Below the pieces are notes generated by a model. That model was not told the origin of the DNA. It searched no databases and worked only from the letters and a program-made list of their open reading frames with translations. Source: Hsuehochloa calcarea (lineage: Eukaryota; Streptophyta; Magnoliopsida; Poales; Poaceae). From it: 64,000 bases of DNA. Below, piece after piece: positions 35,882-48,167 of the stretch (positions within the stretch are counted from its first letter, which is position 1; every line of letters begins with the position of its first letter). The stretch lies in the NCBI GenBank assembly GCA_036346395.1, contig CM070599.1, forward strand, positions 33,533,232-33,597,231, given 5' to 3'. The position numbers and the translations under genes were made by a program.

Positions 35882-36860
35882 ACAACCTCGGCAGAGCTAT
35901 GCTCCAAAGCCAAACATTCTAGTCTCCCGTAACTAGATTTGTCACAAATTTTCATTTCTAAACTAATCCGCCCCTAAACAACAACCCAAAAACCAAAATA
36001 CCTAACTGAAAACTGCTAGAATAGAGGCGCCGCGAATGGACTCACGGTCGGGGGAAGAGGGCCTCAAGGCCACACATTGGTGGGAGGAGACGACTCGCAC
36101 CCTGGTCTTGCTGCGGCAGGAGGCCGCGCGCGTCTCCTCAGTCCTCCACCCAGGCGCAGCCGGGGCAGCAGCTCAGATCAGCTCACTGCGTGTCGTCGCC
36201 GAAATCGCTCCCAGCCTCCCACGCACAGACAACTTGGAGTTTAGGGCGAACGCTTCGACGGGAGAGGAAGAGCCGAAGAGGGGAGAAGGTCGTTCGGTTG
36301 GGCTGAGAAGAAGACCGTTCGGCTGGGTTGGGCTTTCAAATTGGGCCGAAAAAATTTACCTGTTATTGTGCATTACCGGGCTCCACTGATAAAGCCAAAA
36401 ATCATTGGTAACCACCGAAATTTTGGCAAAAAAACGTTTTCACTGGGATCAACTGCCCAACAAGGAGGCCTCCATAGGGGTCCCGCACCTCGGCAGCCGG
36501 GAGGCCAGTCTCAAACTCGATGGCAAAGGCTCCCTTCCATTGCTTTCGTGAGCTCTCTGTGGCCTTTATAAGGAATGCACAACGCGAGTTCCCTGTAAAT
36601 AGATACTTTGTGGAAGCTATGTTCCCTTTAAAACATCTATTTTGTGGAAGATATACAAGTTATTGCTGACCGGCTAAGATGTCACTTGTAATTTCCCTTA
36701 ATGTGCAGCTCATCTTCTAAATGTGATCACTTAATGTGCAGTTCATCTTCTAAATGTGATCTTTTACGTTGTAAAATATTACTTAATTGTTCATGATTTA
36801 ATAAAATTAAGTCATTTAGTCAATATTTTTGTCTTCGGCTCCGGCCTCCCAAACAGAGCC
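35882..36860. other. Intergenic sequence with one uncharacterised ORF
   Basis: A plus-strand frame 36036-36389 (117 codons) starts in a GC-rich patch only about 150 bp from the Bet v 1-like exon. I recognise no domain, and it may be a promoter-region artefact. From 36400 to 36860 there is nothing I can support, except two copies of CATCTTCTAAATGTGATC at about 36711 and 36747. Confidence 0.35.
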
Positions 36861-37400
36861 TCAGTAGCAAGAGTAGATTATACGTGTCACCTGCGGCTGC
36901 ACGCCATCGCCGTGCACCGCGACGTTGCGACGACACGGAGGGGCCGGTGGCGCCGAGCCCCCTCTGGTCTTGGTCCCCCGGCCGTTGAGGCGGTCGCCGA
37001 TGGCCCTGAGCTCCCGCAGCGGGCGTATGGTGGAGTCGACGGCGCGCCGCATCCGGCGGAGGACGCCGAGCAGGTAGGGCGTGCCGATGCCCTCGGCCCA
37101 CGACGCGTCCCCGCGCGCGTGGCGGTCGAGCGCCGCGTGGGTGGCCCCGTTTCAGCTCCTCCCCCAGAGCGCGCCGCCGCTGCATCCGCGCCGCGGCCTC
37201 GTCGAGCAGCTCGACGATGCGGCCCGCCTGGTCCCGCGAGAGACGCACGAGCTGCAGCATGCGCGCGCTGAAACGGCCGGCGCCAGTGGACACGATGGGC
37301 CCGCGGAGGAGGCCGGGCGGTGTGGAGGGCAAGAAGCTAGCAAGCAAGCATGGCTTGCATTTGCGGCGTTTCATCTTACCACAGGGGTCAATCCAGAATA
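36861..37400 (-). pseudogene. Frameshifted ORF, unknown Arg/Leu-rich helical protein
   Basis: Two overlapping minus-strand frames look like one coding exon split by a single extra G. The first (about 37333 down to 37147) encodes RMLQLVRLSRDQAGRIVELL and following helix. The second (about 37147 to 36861) encodes a segment with WAEGIGTPYLLGVLRRM and LRELRAIGDRL. The switch point is the GGGG near 37147-37150. A TTGCTTGCTAG acceptor lies at about 37334. The sequence is amphipathic and Arg-rich, and I do not recognise the family. The frameshift may be a true mutation or a sequencing error. Confidence 0.4.
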
Positions 37401-39485
37401 ATAATTCATCACAGATTGACAGAACAAGCTCACAACAAATGCCAGAAGAAGCAACAAGACGAGAGCAAACACGAAAAACGTCCGGGATGCATGCCTCAAG
37501 AACATGTTTGCTGATGGTCATCTAGCCACCACCATCATCACACAACACACAAGCACCGTCAAATCATGAAGTCATCCACCAAAGCATGGATCGATGGTTA
37601 GATGACAACCAACAAAACAAGTTCAGAGCTGCATTAATCAGCGCATCTCACTAGAGCTACAAAGATCCATGGGAGAAGAGTGAGAGAGATGAGAAGGCAA
37701 GAAACCCTGAACCTAGCCAGAACTGGAAAACGAGAGAGGAGAGAAGACTAATGCAGAGTATATACTCGGAATGATGCCAGAAAAAATAGGCAAGGGGGCA
37801 TATTCGCGAGAATAAACCATCTGGAGTAGTACATGGAGTCAAGGACTAAAAAGATGAGGCATTGAGTATCTGACATGGAGATGTCTGAGTTTACAGCAAG
37901 AACAAGAATTAACAGTGGCAGCACTAGCAGTTGATGACGAACTTACTACCATACTATTAATTTACTATTATGAATGAATGATGCCAAACAATTGGCATCT
38001 GATGACGGGGCGCTATATGACAGTGACCACTCAGAGTGGATTGACAGTCTTGCACTTTCTAGGTGAGAAAATAGGAGATGTTTGCTATGTCACCGGTAAA
38101 ATATCTTTATTTTACTACTTAAAAAGTTTTTATTGGTAGTGAGTGATATGTTCTCCACTTCCTACTTACACAAAAAAAAAGCGCCGCTATGTAGGCCAAA
38201 CAAACAACGTGATATTTCACCTTCCTCCTCCCACCCTCATGCATCGCTCGTTCCCCTCCCGCATCTCTTCACAGCAAAGAACCTCCTTGGCTCCTCCCCG
38301 ATGCGACGCCTCGCTGCTAAACCGCAGCGCGACCACATCACCTTCATATCCACCATTGTCGCAGCCATGTGGGCCGACGGCCTCCCGGAGCCGAAGCGCC
38401 ATAGATGAGACTCGGCCCTGCCACCGCAACCAACGATGCACAATCTCCTCCCTCGCACCTCCTCCTTTCTTGATGTCGCTGCTGTCCGCCAACATGCTCG
38501 GTTTCGCCTGGTCGACCCACTTATCGCCGCACGATCCAGCCCAAACCCTAGCTACCTCCACCCGCCGTCGTGGCTGCGTTGCACCGGGGCTAACACGAGG
38601 AGGGGACTCTACTCCGTCGAGGCGGCGAGGCATGGGGATGACGCCAAGGAGGAGCAAGAGGATTGTCAGGGGACAGTGGCGGACCCAGGATTTTCAAGAT
38701 GGGTGTTTGGGGTTAATAAAATATTATTCAATGAATTGGTTGTTTTCGATAGAAATTGGTATTAGCGTCGAGGTGTAAGCTATCTCGTGTCTTTGCAGCT
38801 CTAGCCCACAAAGATTTCAAATCTACATACTTCTTTTTCATTTTTTTAAACTCTATGATCTACATTTCACAAAAGGCATGATTCATCATCAATAATGACT
38901 CAAAACAACACTAAATAAATTGTTTAATTGAGAATTGGATATTTAAGACTTAAGAATTGGGGATGCACCTGTGTTGTGTTGCGTGCACTTTGTGCGCCCT
39001 ACCTCGCTGGCCCCATCGCACCGGCGACCCAGTCGCTGCCAAGCTAGAGCACTCCCTCCCGCCTCTCGGCTCCCTGGCCGCCGCGCACTGCTGGCCTACT
39101 GTGCTCCCGGTCGAGTGCTCCCTTCTCACCATGGTGGTACTGTTGAAGGCGGTGGTGTCGAGGAAGGGTGGGGAGGCAGCGACGCCGTGACAGTGCACAA
39201 AGAGGAGGCACATGCGGAGACGAAGACAAAAGTAGGGGAGCACATGGGGAGGAGGCGGTGCGGTGGGTGGGGAGGCAGACTGCGCTAGGGGTCGGATTGT
39301 AAACAAAATAGACGAGGAAGGCAAGTCGAAGAATTTGTACATTTCTTGAAGGACCTGATTGCTATTTTATCTCAATGGGGAACAAACAAAGAATAAGAGG
39401 ATGACGTGGCATGACAGTTTTGATGGGAATCCTCCAACTATACTATATAGAATGGGTAATATACCTACTATATACATGCTATTTC
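37401..39485. other. Intergenic sequence, GC-rich patches with chance ORFs
   Basis: Frames at 38133-38780 and 38950-39342 overlap on both strands in GC-rich patches and show no domain. AGTGGCGGACCCAGGATTTT at 38677 resembles a common grass transposon-end phrase. 37540-38130 shows nothing supportable. Confidence 0.4.
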
Positions 39486-41440
39486 TGTTGGACCGAAAAG
39501 GCAACTAGAGGGGGGGTGAATAGGAGCACGCTCACTTTTTCAACCAAGATCATATTCAATACAAGTTTCACTTCAATAGCTATGGAAGCTATGAATATCA
39601 ATATACCAGTACAGCGGAAGACTAGTATTGAATTCAATCTAAACCCCGAAGCAAAACAACCAAAATCAACACGGGCTAAAATTCTAAGTGTTGGGCGGTC
39701 TGACCTCTGTGTTAATGGTGTCGGACCGGTCACATTGGGCGGTCTGACCTCCAGTCTGATGAACTGTAAAAACAGTCCGAAAAACGAAGTTGCAAATAGA
39801 TGTAACTTTTGATCTACAACTCCAAACTTGATGAAACTTGGAACACACCTTCTCTAGGATGTTAGGAACCTATTCCAATAGAAGATCCTTGGAAAAGTTA
39901 CAACATTTTTACGTTTGAAAGGAGGATGGTTCAAAACCGAGTCAAAACGAAAACTAGATCCAAAAACTTGCTCGTGGTGATTGATGATCAAGATGATCCT
40001 AGATGTGTTTCCACATGTCACAGCAAGCTAGATCACGTGAAGAAATCAATCAAAGACTCACGAATCAAAGAAAGACTCAAAATCACCAAATAGAGAGAAG
40101 GAAGGCAAAAAGACACATCTTTGAGCAAACTTTCCTTGGATTGATTTGATAGAGTTTGGGTTTACATCCACTCCATCAATGGAGAACAAAGCTCAATCCA
40201 AGAGCACGAAATCAAATCAAAACTCTCTAGAACCCTAACCTCCACTAATCCTCTCTCTAAGCAAAACTAGGGTTTCAACAATAATGAAAGGGTTGAAGGG
40301 GGTGCAGCCACCTCCCTCTTCTATTTATAGTGGAGGCTTAGACCTTCTAGAAGATTAACTTAAATGGGCTCCCGTTAAGGCCCAACACAAACGGGTCACA
40401 CACGCACGTATTTTAAAGCGCCGTCTTCAACACCTCGTGACCTAAACCGCTTCTCTTTGAGTCATCTTGCGCCGCGGGTTGGCAAAAGGTCACCAAGGTG
40501 GTATTTAGTAAGATTACCAAAATACCCCTTCTCGATCCTTCTCCGAAGACCGAGTCCATCTGCGCGAAGCACTTCGCCTGCTCCGCCAAGTGTAGGTTGA
40601 TCAACGGCTCTCTCCGTGTCGGCAAGTCTCTCCCATCCGTCTCCCACCGAAACCACCATGGCACTTGCACCGACTTCGCGCCGCTTGATCAAACCAGTCG
40701 CACCGAATTGTCCGTTCGGTCATCCTTGTCTATTCTGCACCACACTTGAGTTCATTGACCTCACCCGGCATCGTCGATCATTCTGAACCTCAGCTCTCCA
40801 AGCCTAGTCCCGATCATCCTCGCCGTTGACCGTCGTTAACCACCAAGCAACCTGCACAACAATAGACAAAGCAAATCGAATCCGGGAACAAGTTCTTCAC
40901 AACTTGACCCACGTTAGTCAAAACATGCATCATGCAACACATATGCACTGAAACTCATGACTTTGACCTAACAACCGAACATCGCCGCCACAACGGGCGA
41001 CGATCAAGTGACAACCGGTCGACCGCCCCTAGGGCTGGTCTCATCGCTTATACTGGCGGTCGACCGCCACCTATGGGTCGGTCAGACCGCCAGCAATGAC
41101 TTAGCCGATTTTCAACCTCTGAAAACCGAAACCCACTGGAAATTTAAAACTAATAGAACTTTTGACTGGAGACTCCAAAAATTATGGGACCAAGAGCAAT
41201 AGAATCCCCTCTCTTGCCTACACCTCTATTTTTAGCCCACTAATTTTGACACATTTTGTCATCGCCGGTCCGACCGCCGCTCATGGCCGGTCCGACCGAT
41301 TTGGGACCGGTCGGACCGCCATGCTATGGCCGGTTAGACCGCCTGTCACATGACAGTTCTGAAACTTTGTCGAAAATATGTGAAACGACAAACCATTAAC
41401 GCCATTGCCAAATGTCACATCATCCTAAGATCTAGAGCAT
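39486..41440 (-). mobile_element. Truncated LTR of Sirevirus character (LTR B)
   Basis: The plus-strand edge TGTTGGACCGAAAAGGCAAC followed by AGAGGGGGGGTGAATAGG matches the edge type of LTR A. The minus strand carries a CTATAAATAG box at 40330-40321, so transcription would run leftwards. Palindromic words of the CCGGTCGGACCG type cluster at 39695-39760 and 41015-41345. No purine tract or clean end is visible after 41345, so the U3 side appears truncated; the 41440 limit is approximate. Confidence 0.55.
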
Positions 41441-42898
41441 ATACCCATGATATCCACAATTTCGTCAAAAAAAAAATAGGTGTTTAAGTGATCTCTAGAG
41501 TTGATGAACTTATTTATATTGCGCTCCTTGGTTATGTTAGTTAAAATTTCAATTATTTTAGTACTTTCAATGGTATGTGATGCGATAATTGGTGTCCCGA
41601 TCTTTCGATGAGAATGATAACTCGATTTGGGTGGAGACAATTCTCACGATTCGGCTACCAATCGCGCACGATCAATATGCCTGGCAATCGTTGAACCAAC
41701 TCCGAGGTCGTTATCGATCTTGCTAGAAGCACGATCGACCTGACCACGAAGGTCTATTCCTGCATGCAATCAAAGAACACACTAGAACAAGGTTAAAAAT
41801 AATATGAATTGTAAATATATAATTGAATACAAAAGGTGGGATTCTGTAGAGGTTCTTTATGGTTGGTCTAGTCGACACAAGCGAAGAACACAAAGTTGTA
41901 ATGTAGCTAACTTTTAACTAAACAAAATTCAAGGAAAACTAGAGGAGTGCGGCCACCTTAAATAGGGGAGCCGCACATAGCTAAGAAAATAGAGGGTGGT
42001 ACTATTCATAATACTATTGACATATGAACAATACCACATAAACAGTATGGTTCCCCCAGGGTGGCGCCTTTCCTTTGGGCTCAAGTATTACAAGGCCTAA
42101 TTTGGTCTAAATAGGTGATGTAACACTTTCTTTTGGTGATTGTAGTGCATACAGAAGGAATTTGGAGGTGAGTTTGAATCTGTTGGAAAGAGAACGAGAT
42201 AAGTTTTCCATAAAGTACTCATGGAGCTCCAACGGACTCCATATGTGAAAGTTATGTATGTTTAAAGTCAGTGTTGTCTCCGGAGGCCGAATTGGATTCC
42301 AAAACGTATCCAGCTCGAACTCCAGCATAGCTTGGACAAAAAGTGATATGGTGCTGCACAAATATATATTTTTATCATTAGGTAATATCATATAATTCAT
42401 ATAATATAAAGACGCTCCTAAAAACAAGCTCACTTGATAATTTAAGTGAAGCGTACGGACTCATATAATTGGAACAACAAGCATAACAAATATGATTGTA
42501 TCAATAGGGGTCATGTCCTCATCACCCCCTTCTTGAAAACAAAGCCGTCCTCGGCTTTTCATAAGCTAAAAATAGGGTAACAAAGAAGCCAAGGTGTATG
42601 CATGGTATATGTATATATCATCCGTTTTAACGGTTCTTTGTTATTGCATAATTAATGTTATAAAACAGCAACGATCATACAAGCTCATTGTATTATTACC
42701 TGAAGAATAATCATATATGTAATGAGCAAAATAAAATTTCTCACACGACAATTATTGCAATTCAAAACTTTGAAGTTGTAAATTTGCAGTGGTAGCACAT
42801 ATGGGCAAAGCTACAACTTTTGGAATCAAACAAAGTTCATCCATATAATAAAATTTCAATCGAGTAATAGCAAATTCATCTAGCAAGGGTGAAAAGAT

Positions 42899-43430
42899 TT
42901 AGTTGTTCCATACTACAACATCATGATGCGGATTGTTAATACTAGATGATCCAATAAGAGACAAACACATAGGCATTGGATGATCACTAAATTTTATTTT
43001 TCTCTCATAATGAACAAGATTAGGCACAAAAGAATTATTGTTCAAAATAGCAAGCTTCAATTCATCCATGTGATCACAAATTATGCATATTCGATATCCA
43101 AGAAATTGATTGTCTACACCATAATCTTCAATCAAATTAAACTTATATCCAGTGGTGTAGGCACTAAACAAGGATTTCGAAGATGCAATTACAGAAATTT
43201 TATCCATAGCATGTGACAATTTTATAGGGAGTCCAACACTATGTAACATAAAGATCTAGTAGGAGAAATTCTAATCAAAACTTTTTTATGTCTAATCAAT
43301 TCCACATGCTTATTATATGCAATTAACTCATCACATGAATCACTCAAAACAACAGACAATTCAATTATTTTATCATATAGTGCACTCAAGTCAATGCAGT
43401 CTGAATTCTCTACTTGAAACATATGCATAT
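42899..43430 (-). other. Two open stretches downstream of gag, unknown
   Basis: Frames 43428-43222 and 43249-42899 overlap and could be one frameshifted protein. The residues show no retroviral enzyme motif and no domain that I recognise. They occupy the place where pol would normally start. Confidence 0.35.
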
Positions 43431-43457
43431 CAGAATTATTTTCTACTAATTTTTGCT

Positions 43458-44371
43458 CTAAAATAGCATGAACAGTGATAATTGTAGTTTTTCACAAGCA
43501 TACTCACCTTGAGTAATGATAACACCATGATCTTTACCTTTTTGGCTCTCCTCGGATGATGTAGGTGCATTTATTTCCTCATCTTCCTTCTCAACCAATA
43601 GAGTCGGTGGTTCAATCAACTCATTCTCCTCTTCGGCATGGTTCTCAACTTCCTGCAAATTGTTAGTCATAGAAAAAGACACAAACACATGTTTGTTCTC
43701 ATGTTTCCTATCATCAAGCATTCTCAATTTCTCCTCAATGTGATGTTCAACCTTATAGGCAAGTATAAACAAATGAGAGAGATAACCATATTATTTATGA
43801 ACAAGAAGGTCCTAAATTGCTTGATTAAACCCACTTAAGAATATATTCTCTGTAGCTTCAACATGTTCCTCTAAGCCGCAACGCAACAAACTAGTTTTCA
43901 TTCATGATAGTATTCCCTTACAGTTCGACGACCTTATTTGAAATATTGTAATCTAGCTAACAAATAATTAGCATGATATTTAGGAACAAATTCATCTCTC
44001 AAAAGTTTCTTTAATGCATGCCAAGTTTAAGGCATTCTTCTGTGTCTACGTAAATACTTCCACCAAGGTGTTGCATCCTCAACAAAAACACTAGTGGCAG
44101 CTCTAATCTTTTGCCTATAAGACCATTCATAATATTCAGATTCTTTGTCTAAAGCTATCTCCCTAGTAAACATAGGCATCAGGATCAAATTTACCAGCAA
44201 ATGATGGCAAAATGATTTTAGTTTTACCGAACGTACTATCACGATCATATACCCCCGTAATGAAGAAGCTTGTCCCAAGCGTGCATCTTCCTCGTAAACT
44301 TTCTTGCGCTCCCGTTTAATGGCTCGAAGAAGACGTGGATCTATCTCATAATCATCCCGTGAACCTGCCAT
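43458..44371 (-). pseudogene. Ty3/gypsy gag remnant
   Basis: It starts at the ATG 44371-44369. The retrotransposon gag signature is visible as YEWSYRQKIRAATSVFVEDA and TPWWKYL near 44150-44050. After a TAA at about 44028 the frame continues with TWHALKKLLRDEFVP, and a Glu-rich C-terminal part (43772-43458) follows. Further stops lie near 43815 and 43910. No zinc knuckle was found. Confidence 0.7.
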
Positions 44372-44452
44372 TGTTAGTAGAAAATAAGAAAACAAATCAC
44401 AAGTAGATGCTTCTATTAGCTACTAGGATCTGGAGGTTTAAAGTCAGTCATA

Positions 44453-44467
44453 CTCAAGCTCATACCA
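44453..44467 (-). other. Primer-binding-like site (initiator tRNA-Met type)
   Basis: The minus strand reads TGGTATGAGCTTGAG, close to the TGGTATCAGAGC that pairs with plant initiator tRNA-Met. It follows directly on a CA that could end an LTR (plus-strand TGTTCTTACC from 44468). Confidence 0.5.
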
Positions 44468-46130
44468 TGTTCTTACCAATTCTTACCAAGCAAAAAGTGG
44501 TGACTGACAACTAGTGTCGGTGTCAACGATCTTCTAAGATTGACAAAGCGATTGCAAGCAACTGATACCTGTGCAATGGTAGAGGTGGAGCTAGGATAGG
44601 CTTCAATATGGTAGTAAGGATTAGCAACAATCAAATCAGTAAATGCAAGTTGAAAAATTGCTCAAAGTACTAGTCAATGTTACTGATCCTAGCCTAGGAA
44701 GAGCTAGCAAATCAAAGCTTACCAAGAGAAGTGTATGAACGCACACGCAAAGATCAATGTAACTTGATGTAAGCAAAGAAATTCTCACACCAAGCGCTAG
44801 CAGAGACGCTAGCCAACTACTCAAACTTCTTTGTAGGGGCACAAAATTGTTCACACAATGTAGCGCACAAAATCAGAATAATGTGCAATGTAAATAACCA
44901 TCTAGTTTAAGCAGTAAACAACAGCTAGTCTCAAAAGATAAACAAGAAAAAAATTATATGGCTTATATATTCTCTTTTGAAAGGTTTCGACGAGATCTAC
45001 AACTTTGTAGTCGAGGCGAACCCCAAATTCCAGAGGCAAGACCGAAAGAAATGGTAAAAACAGAAACAGAAAACTTACGATGCAAATTCGAGGCTGGAGA
45101 TGGCCGATTTTGGGGCCCCAAGAGGTCAATTAGTGACTTAGGTGGAAAGGATGTGCCTCTTCGTTAGCTTCCCAACGAGCACAAGAACGTCCAAAACGGA
45201 CACCGTATGCAAAAGTTATGTCTGTTTTACTGGAGGTGTATCGGAAACGGAATTCTACTCGGACTCGAAACCGACCCGGGTTCAAATTTGAAACTGCTAT
45301 ATCTTGCAAACCCGTGGGGCCAAACTTGCTAAATTTTTTGTGGAAGCTTGTAGCTATATGTAGAAATCTTCACCAATTTTCACTGGTTTTGGCAAAGGTT
45401 TGACGCACTTTTCAATTTTTGAAAAGGTGGACCCCCTTTTTTTCTTCTGGTTTTCCTCTCTTGAACAAGAGAAACCAACTAATTGCGGTTTCCCCTTTTG
45501 ATTCTTGCTCCTTTTCGAAACTTTAAAATGGCAGTGGATATTATAGCATGTCGCGGCAGTGAATTTGGTTGCCACGGCAAATAATTTAGTTGTCGCGGCA
45601 AAGAAAATGGTCGCCACGTCAGAGAAGAAAAACAACAGCCGCATAGCGATCTGTTGGGTGCCGCGGCAGCGAGGCAGGGTTGATCGGCCGCAGGTGTGTG
45701 GCAACGGCGGCAAGAACTTCGGGCGGCGGTAGGAGATTGGTAGCGGTGGCAGCGCCTTAGCTTGCCGCGGTAGGAGATGTTCAGTGGCGCGTGCCTTGGC
45801 TTGCCACGGTAGGAGATGGGCAGTGGCCGCGGCTGCTTGGCTTGCCGCGGTAGGAGTTGGGAAGCGGGGGCGGCAGTGATGGTTGCCGCGGCAGCGACGG
45901 CAGGCAGTCATGGTTGTTGCGGCATTGAGCGGCAGAGATGGGAAGCGATGGCCAAGATTATGTTTGTCGCGATAGCAATCGCAGGAGGTTTTTGGTTGCC
46001 ACGGCAGCAAGGGCAGAAATTTTTAGTTGCCGCGGCAGCACGTGGTAGGAGGTGGTGGTTGTCGCGGCAGGGAGTGGCAGCGGCAGCAGAGATTATGGTT
46101 GCCGCGGTAGCGATGACAGGCGGTTCGTGA
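44468..46130 (-). mobile_element. Probable LTR of the gag-only element, with a CCGCGG-rich repeat zone
   Basis: The position next to the primer-binding-like site suggests this is the 5' LTR on the minus strand. It has no gene. The stretch 45530-46125 is packed with variants of TTGCCGCGGCAGC/TTGCCGCGGTAGG. The far boundary was not found, and no second copy lies at the other end of the element, so the call is tentative. Confidence 0.4.
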
Positions 46131-46714
46131 AAGTCTAGTGATTCGCAAAACAAAAGAATGGTCGCTTCCATACCACCAAAGTCGACAGAACTACCCGTTT
46201 GGCTAATCGGCCCACCAGTAAATACACGTACAACTTTGTCATCTACATCCAACAAGATATTGCAAAGCCAGTACTGCATGCCATATGTACGACATACCAC
46301 AAAATGAAATATCACAATCAACATTGCACATAACAAAAGTTGTGTTTCAGTGGACACATGCTAGCAGTTTGAAGGTACAAATGTATGGTTAATTACAGCT
46401 TGTTCCCTCCATGTTTTGTACTGTTACAGTACAAAATTGTAGTTACAGTGACGAGCATGATGGTTTACATTACTCATGGAACAAAATGTCTTGTTAAATG
46501 AAGTTTTCGAGTTGTTAGATAATGAATAAGAAAGAGATACTCCATAGTAGTCCGGTTTATGTAAATTTTGAGGGGGGCAATTGTGATCTGTAACTGTCAT
46601 ATTTCTCTGGTAGAGACTAACCCTTTATTGAGGTGTGTTAGGCCATACACAGTGAGTGAATAACACTAAGAAACAATGAGAGACAAATAGATCCAAATCC
46701 TACACTACCTGAGT

Positions 46715-46990
46715 CTTTTGTGCTCAGTCACGCTTGAGATCTCGTTCTCAAGACCGTCCAAACCACGTGTTTGGGACCACTCAGAGCTTGCCTCTGAGTG
46801 CGACCTATACAACCGTGGTTCCACGTGCTCAGGTACGCTCGAGATCCCATTCTCGAGACCGCCCAAACCACATGTTTGGGACCGCTTAGGGCTCATTCCT
46901 GAGTACGCCCAAGACTTCACTCCTGGGTACGCCAGAGCTACATGCTCGAAGTGCCACGAACCACTCGTTTGGGAAAACTGATATGCAGAA
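46715..46990. repeat. Tandem units of about 110 bp made of short hairpins
   Basis: CTTGAGATCTCGTTCTCAAG (46730) and CTCGAGATCCCATTCTCGAG (about 46840) are equivalent hairpins about 110 bp apart. Each is followed by CCAAACCACGTGTTTGG or CCAAACCACATGTTTGG, then by CTCAGAGCTTGCCTCTGAG or TAGGGCTCATTCCTGA types. The unit is thus a ladder of three or more self-complementary words. It is noncoding; probably part of an LTR. Confidence 0.8.
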
Positions 46991-48167
46991 AGGAGATAAG
47001 TCATATTTTTTCGACTTCATCCTATATTTCATTTCTTTAATTACACTTGATTACTTTTAGAATGTTGACGGACCATTTTAATTATATAGACCTCAATTGT
47101 TTCTAACCAGAACATCATGTTTCAGCCATCTAGATATAGTGTCAAAACTCATTGTGAATTCTACGTGCCACCTAGCTGCTTTCATACCCAGCATAGTCCT
47201 GATAATTTGGTTCACGGAGGGCTAGTTTTGTTATTGCATATATATCTGTTCTCAATTCCTCCCGTCTCATCGCCCTTTCTAGGGCGTGCAATTCTATTGC
47301 CACTAATCCATCCCACTTCGTAGCTGCAGGTCCAATCAGGCAATCACTACCTTCAGTCCCCCACAACTACTTTCATATATTTTTGTAATACTTCCTTCTA
47401 TTACCTTATTATCTGTGCTCTTCTTGGTAAATGTGTTTTCGATCCTGATTTGTTACGTATCCCTTCCAATTGGTTTTTTAGGTCGAGTGGGGTGATAAAA
47501 ATTGCATAGAAATCTTTCTACAATGATTTTGTATGAATCTCTTAAGATTGTTAAGTTGGGGCTATAAGTTGCTCAAATGCACTAAAACCACACTGAATGG
47601 TTTTTAGGTTCCGTAGAGTGGTAACAATTGCTCAAATTGTGGTATGAATCTCTTAAGAGTTATCCGATTGGAGTGATAAATTGCTAAAATGCACCATCCA
47701 CCAAGGAAAAAACCTACCTGATTTGACACCTTTGATCCGAGCCACCCATCTCAAATCAGAAGGTTTAAAACCCGTTATTGCACTTTCCCTATGCAATTTC
47801 TGTGAGGTTTTGGCAGTTTTTTTCAGTTCAGGGTGTTGAGGTTTAAGTTATGTTTACTTTTTTCCTTCTTTTTTTTAAAGATTATTGTTTTGCGTTATTA
47901 ATAAATGTCGTTGATGTGCAGTGTTTTGGGAGATGGTCACGATTCACAAATAGAAGGCCATGGGTTGGTGATGGTTCCAGGTAGAACGCCAGCAGACGGC
48001 CCATTGGTCCAACATTACACCCTTTCTGTTGCTCATAGATCATAGTGGATTAATATAGGAATACAACTGTCGGCGTCAACTACATTCTAATATGCTTAGT
48101 ACTGTTATATCCATATGGGTCTATGTTTTCATGTTTGTAGATTATGAACAAGTGATCCATTTTGCAG
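46991..48167. other. Intergenic AT-rich sequence
   Basis: No exon was recognised. It must contain the earlier exon(s) of the small gene that follows if that gene is complete, but I could not identify them. Imperfectly repeated phrases (ATGAATCTCTTAAGA) occur near 47533 and 47644. Confidence 0.4.

Larger units (their letters stand above)
41445..44467 (-). mobile_element. Gypsy-like element with gag but no recognisable pol
   Basis: On the minus strand the order is a primer-binding-like site (44467-44453), gag (44371 down to about 43460), a non-pol reading region (43430-42899), a purine tract GAAGGGGGTGAT (42532-42521), then LTR-like sequence with a TATTTAAGG box (about 41968-41960). No protease, reverse transcriptase or integrase motif appears in 42.5-43.4 kb. 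It is therefore non-autonomous or internally deleted. The matching LTR pair was not demonstrated, so the outer limits are approximate. Confidence 0.5.

Noticed and set aside
38677..38700. AGTGGCGGACCCAGGATTTT (and CAGGGGCGGAGCTAGC at 48732) as element ends
   Set aside because: Common grass transposon-end phrases, but I could not find the opposite ends or target duplications.
45354..46357. Minus-strand ORFs of 218 and 149 codons
   Set aside because: They translate the CCGCGG-type repeat cluster and show repeat-derived composition, not a protein family.
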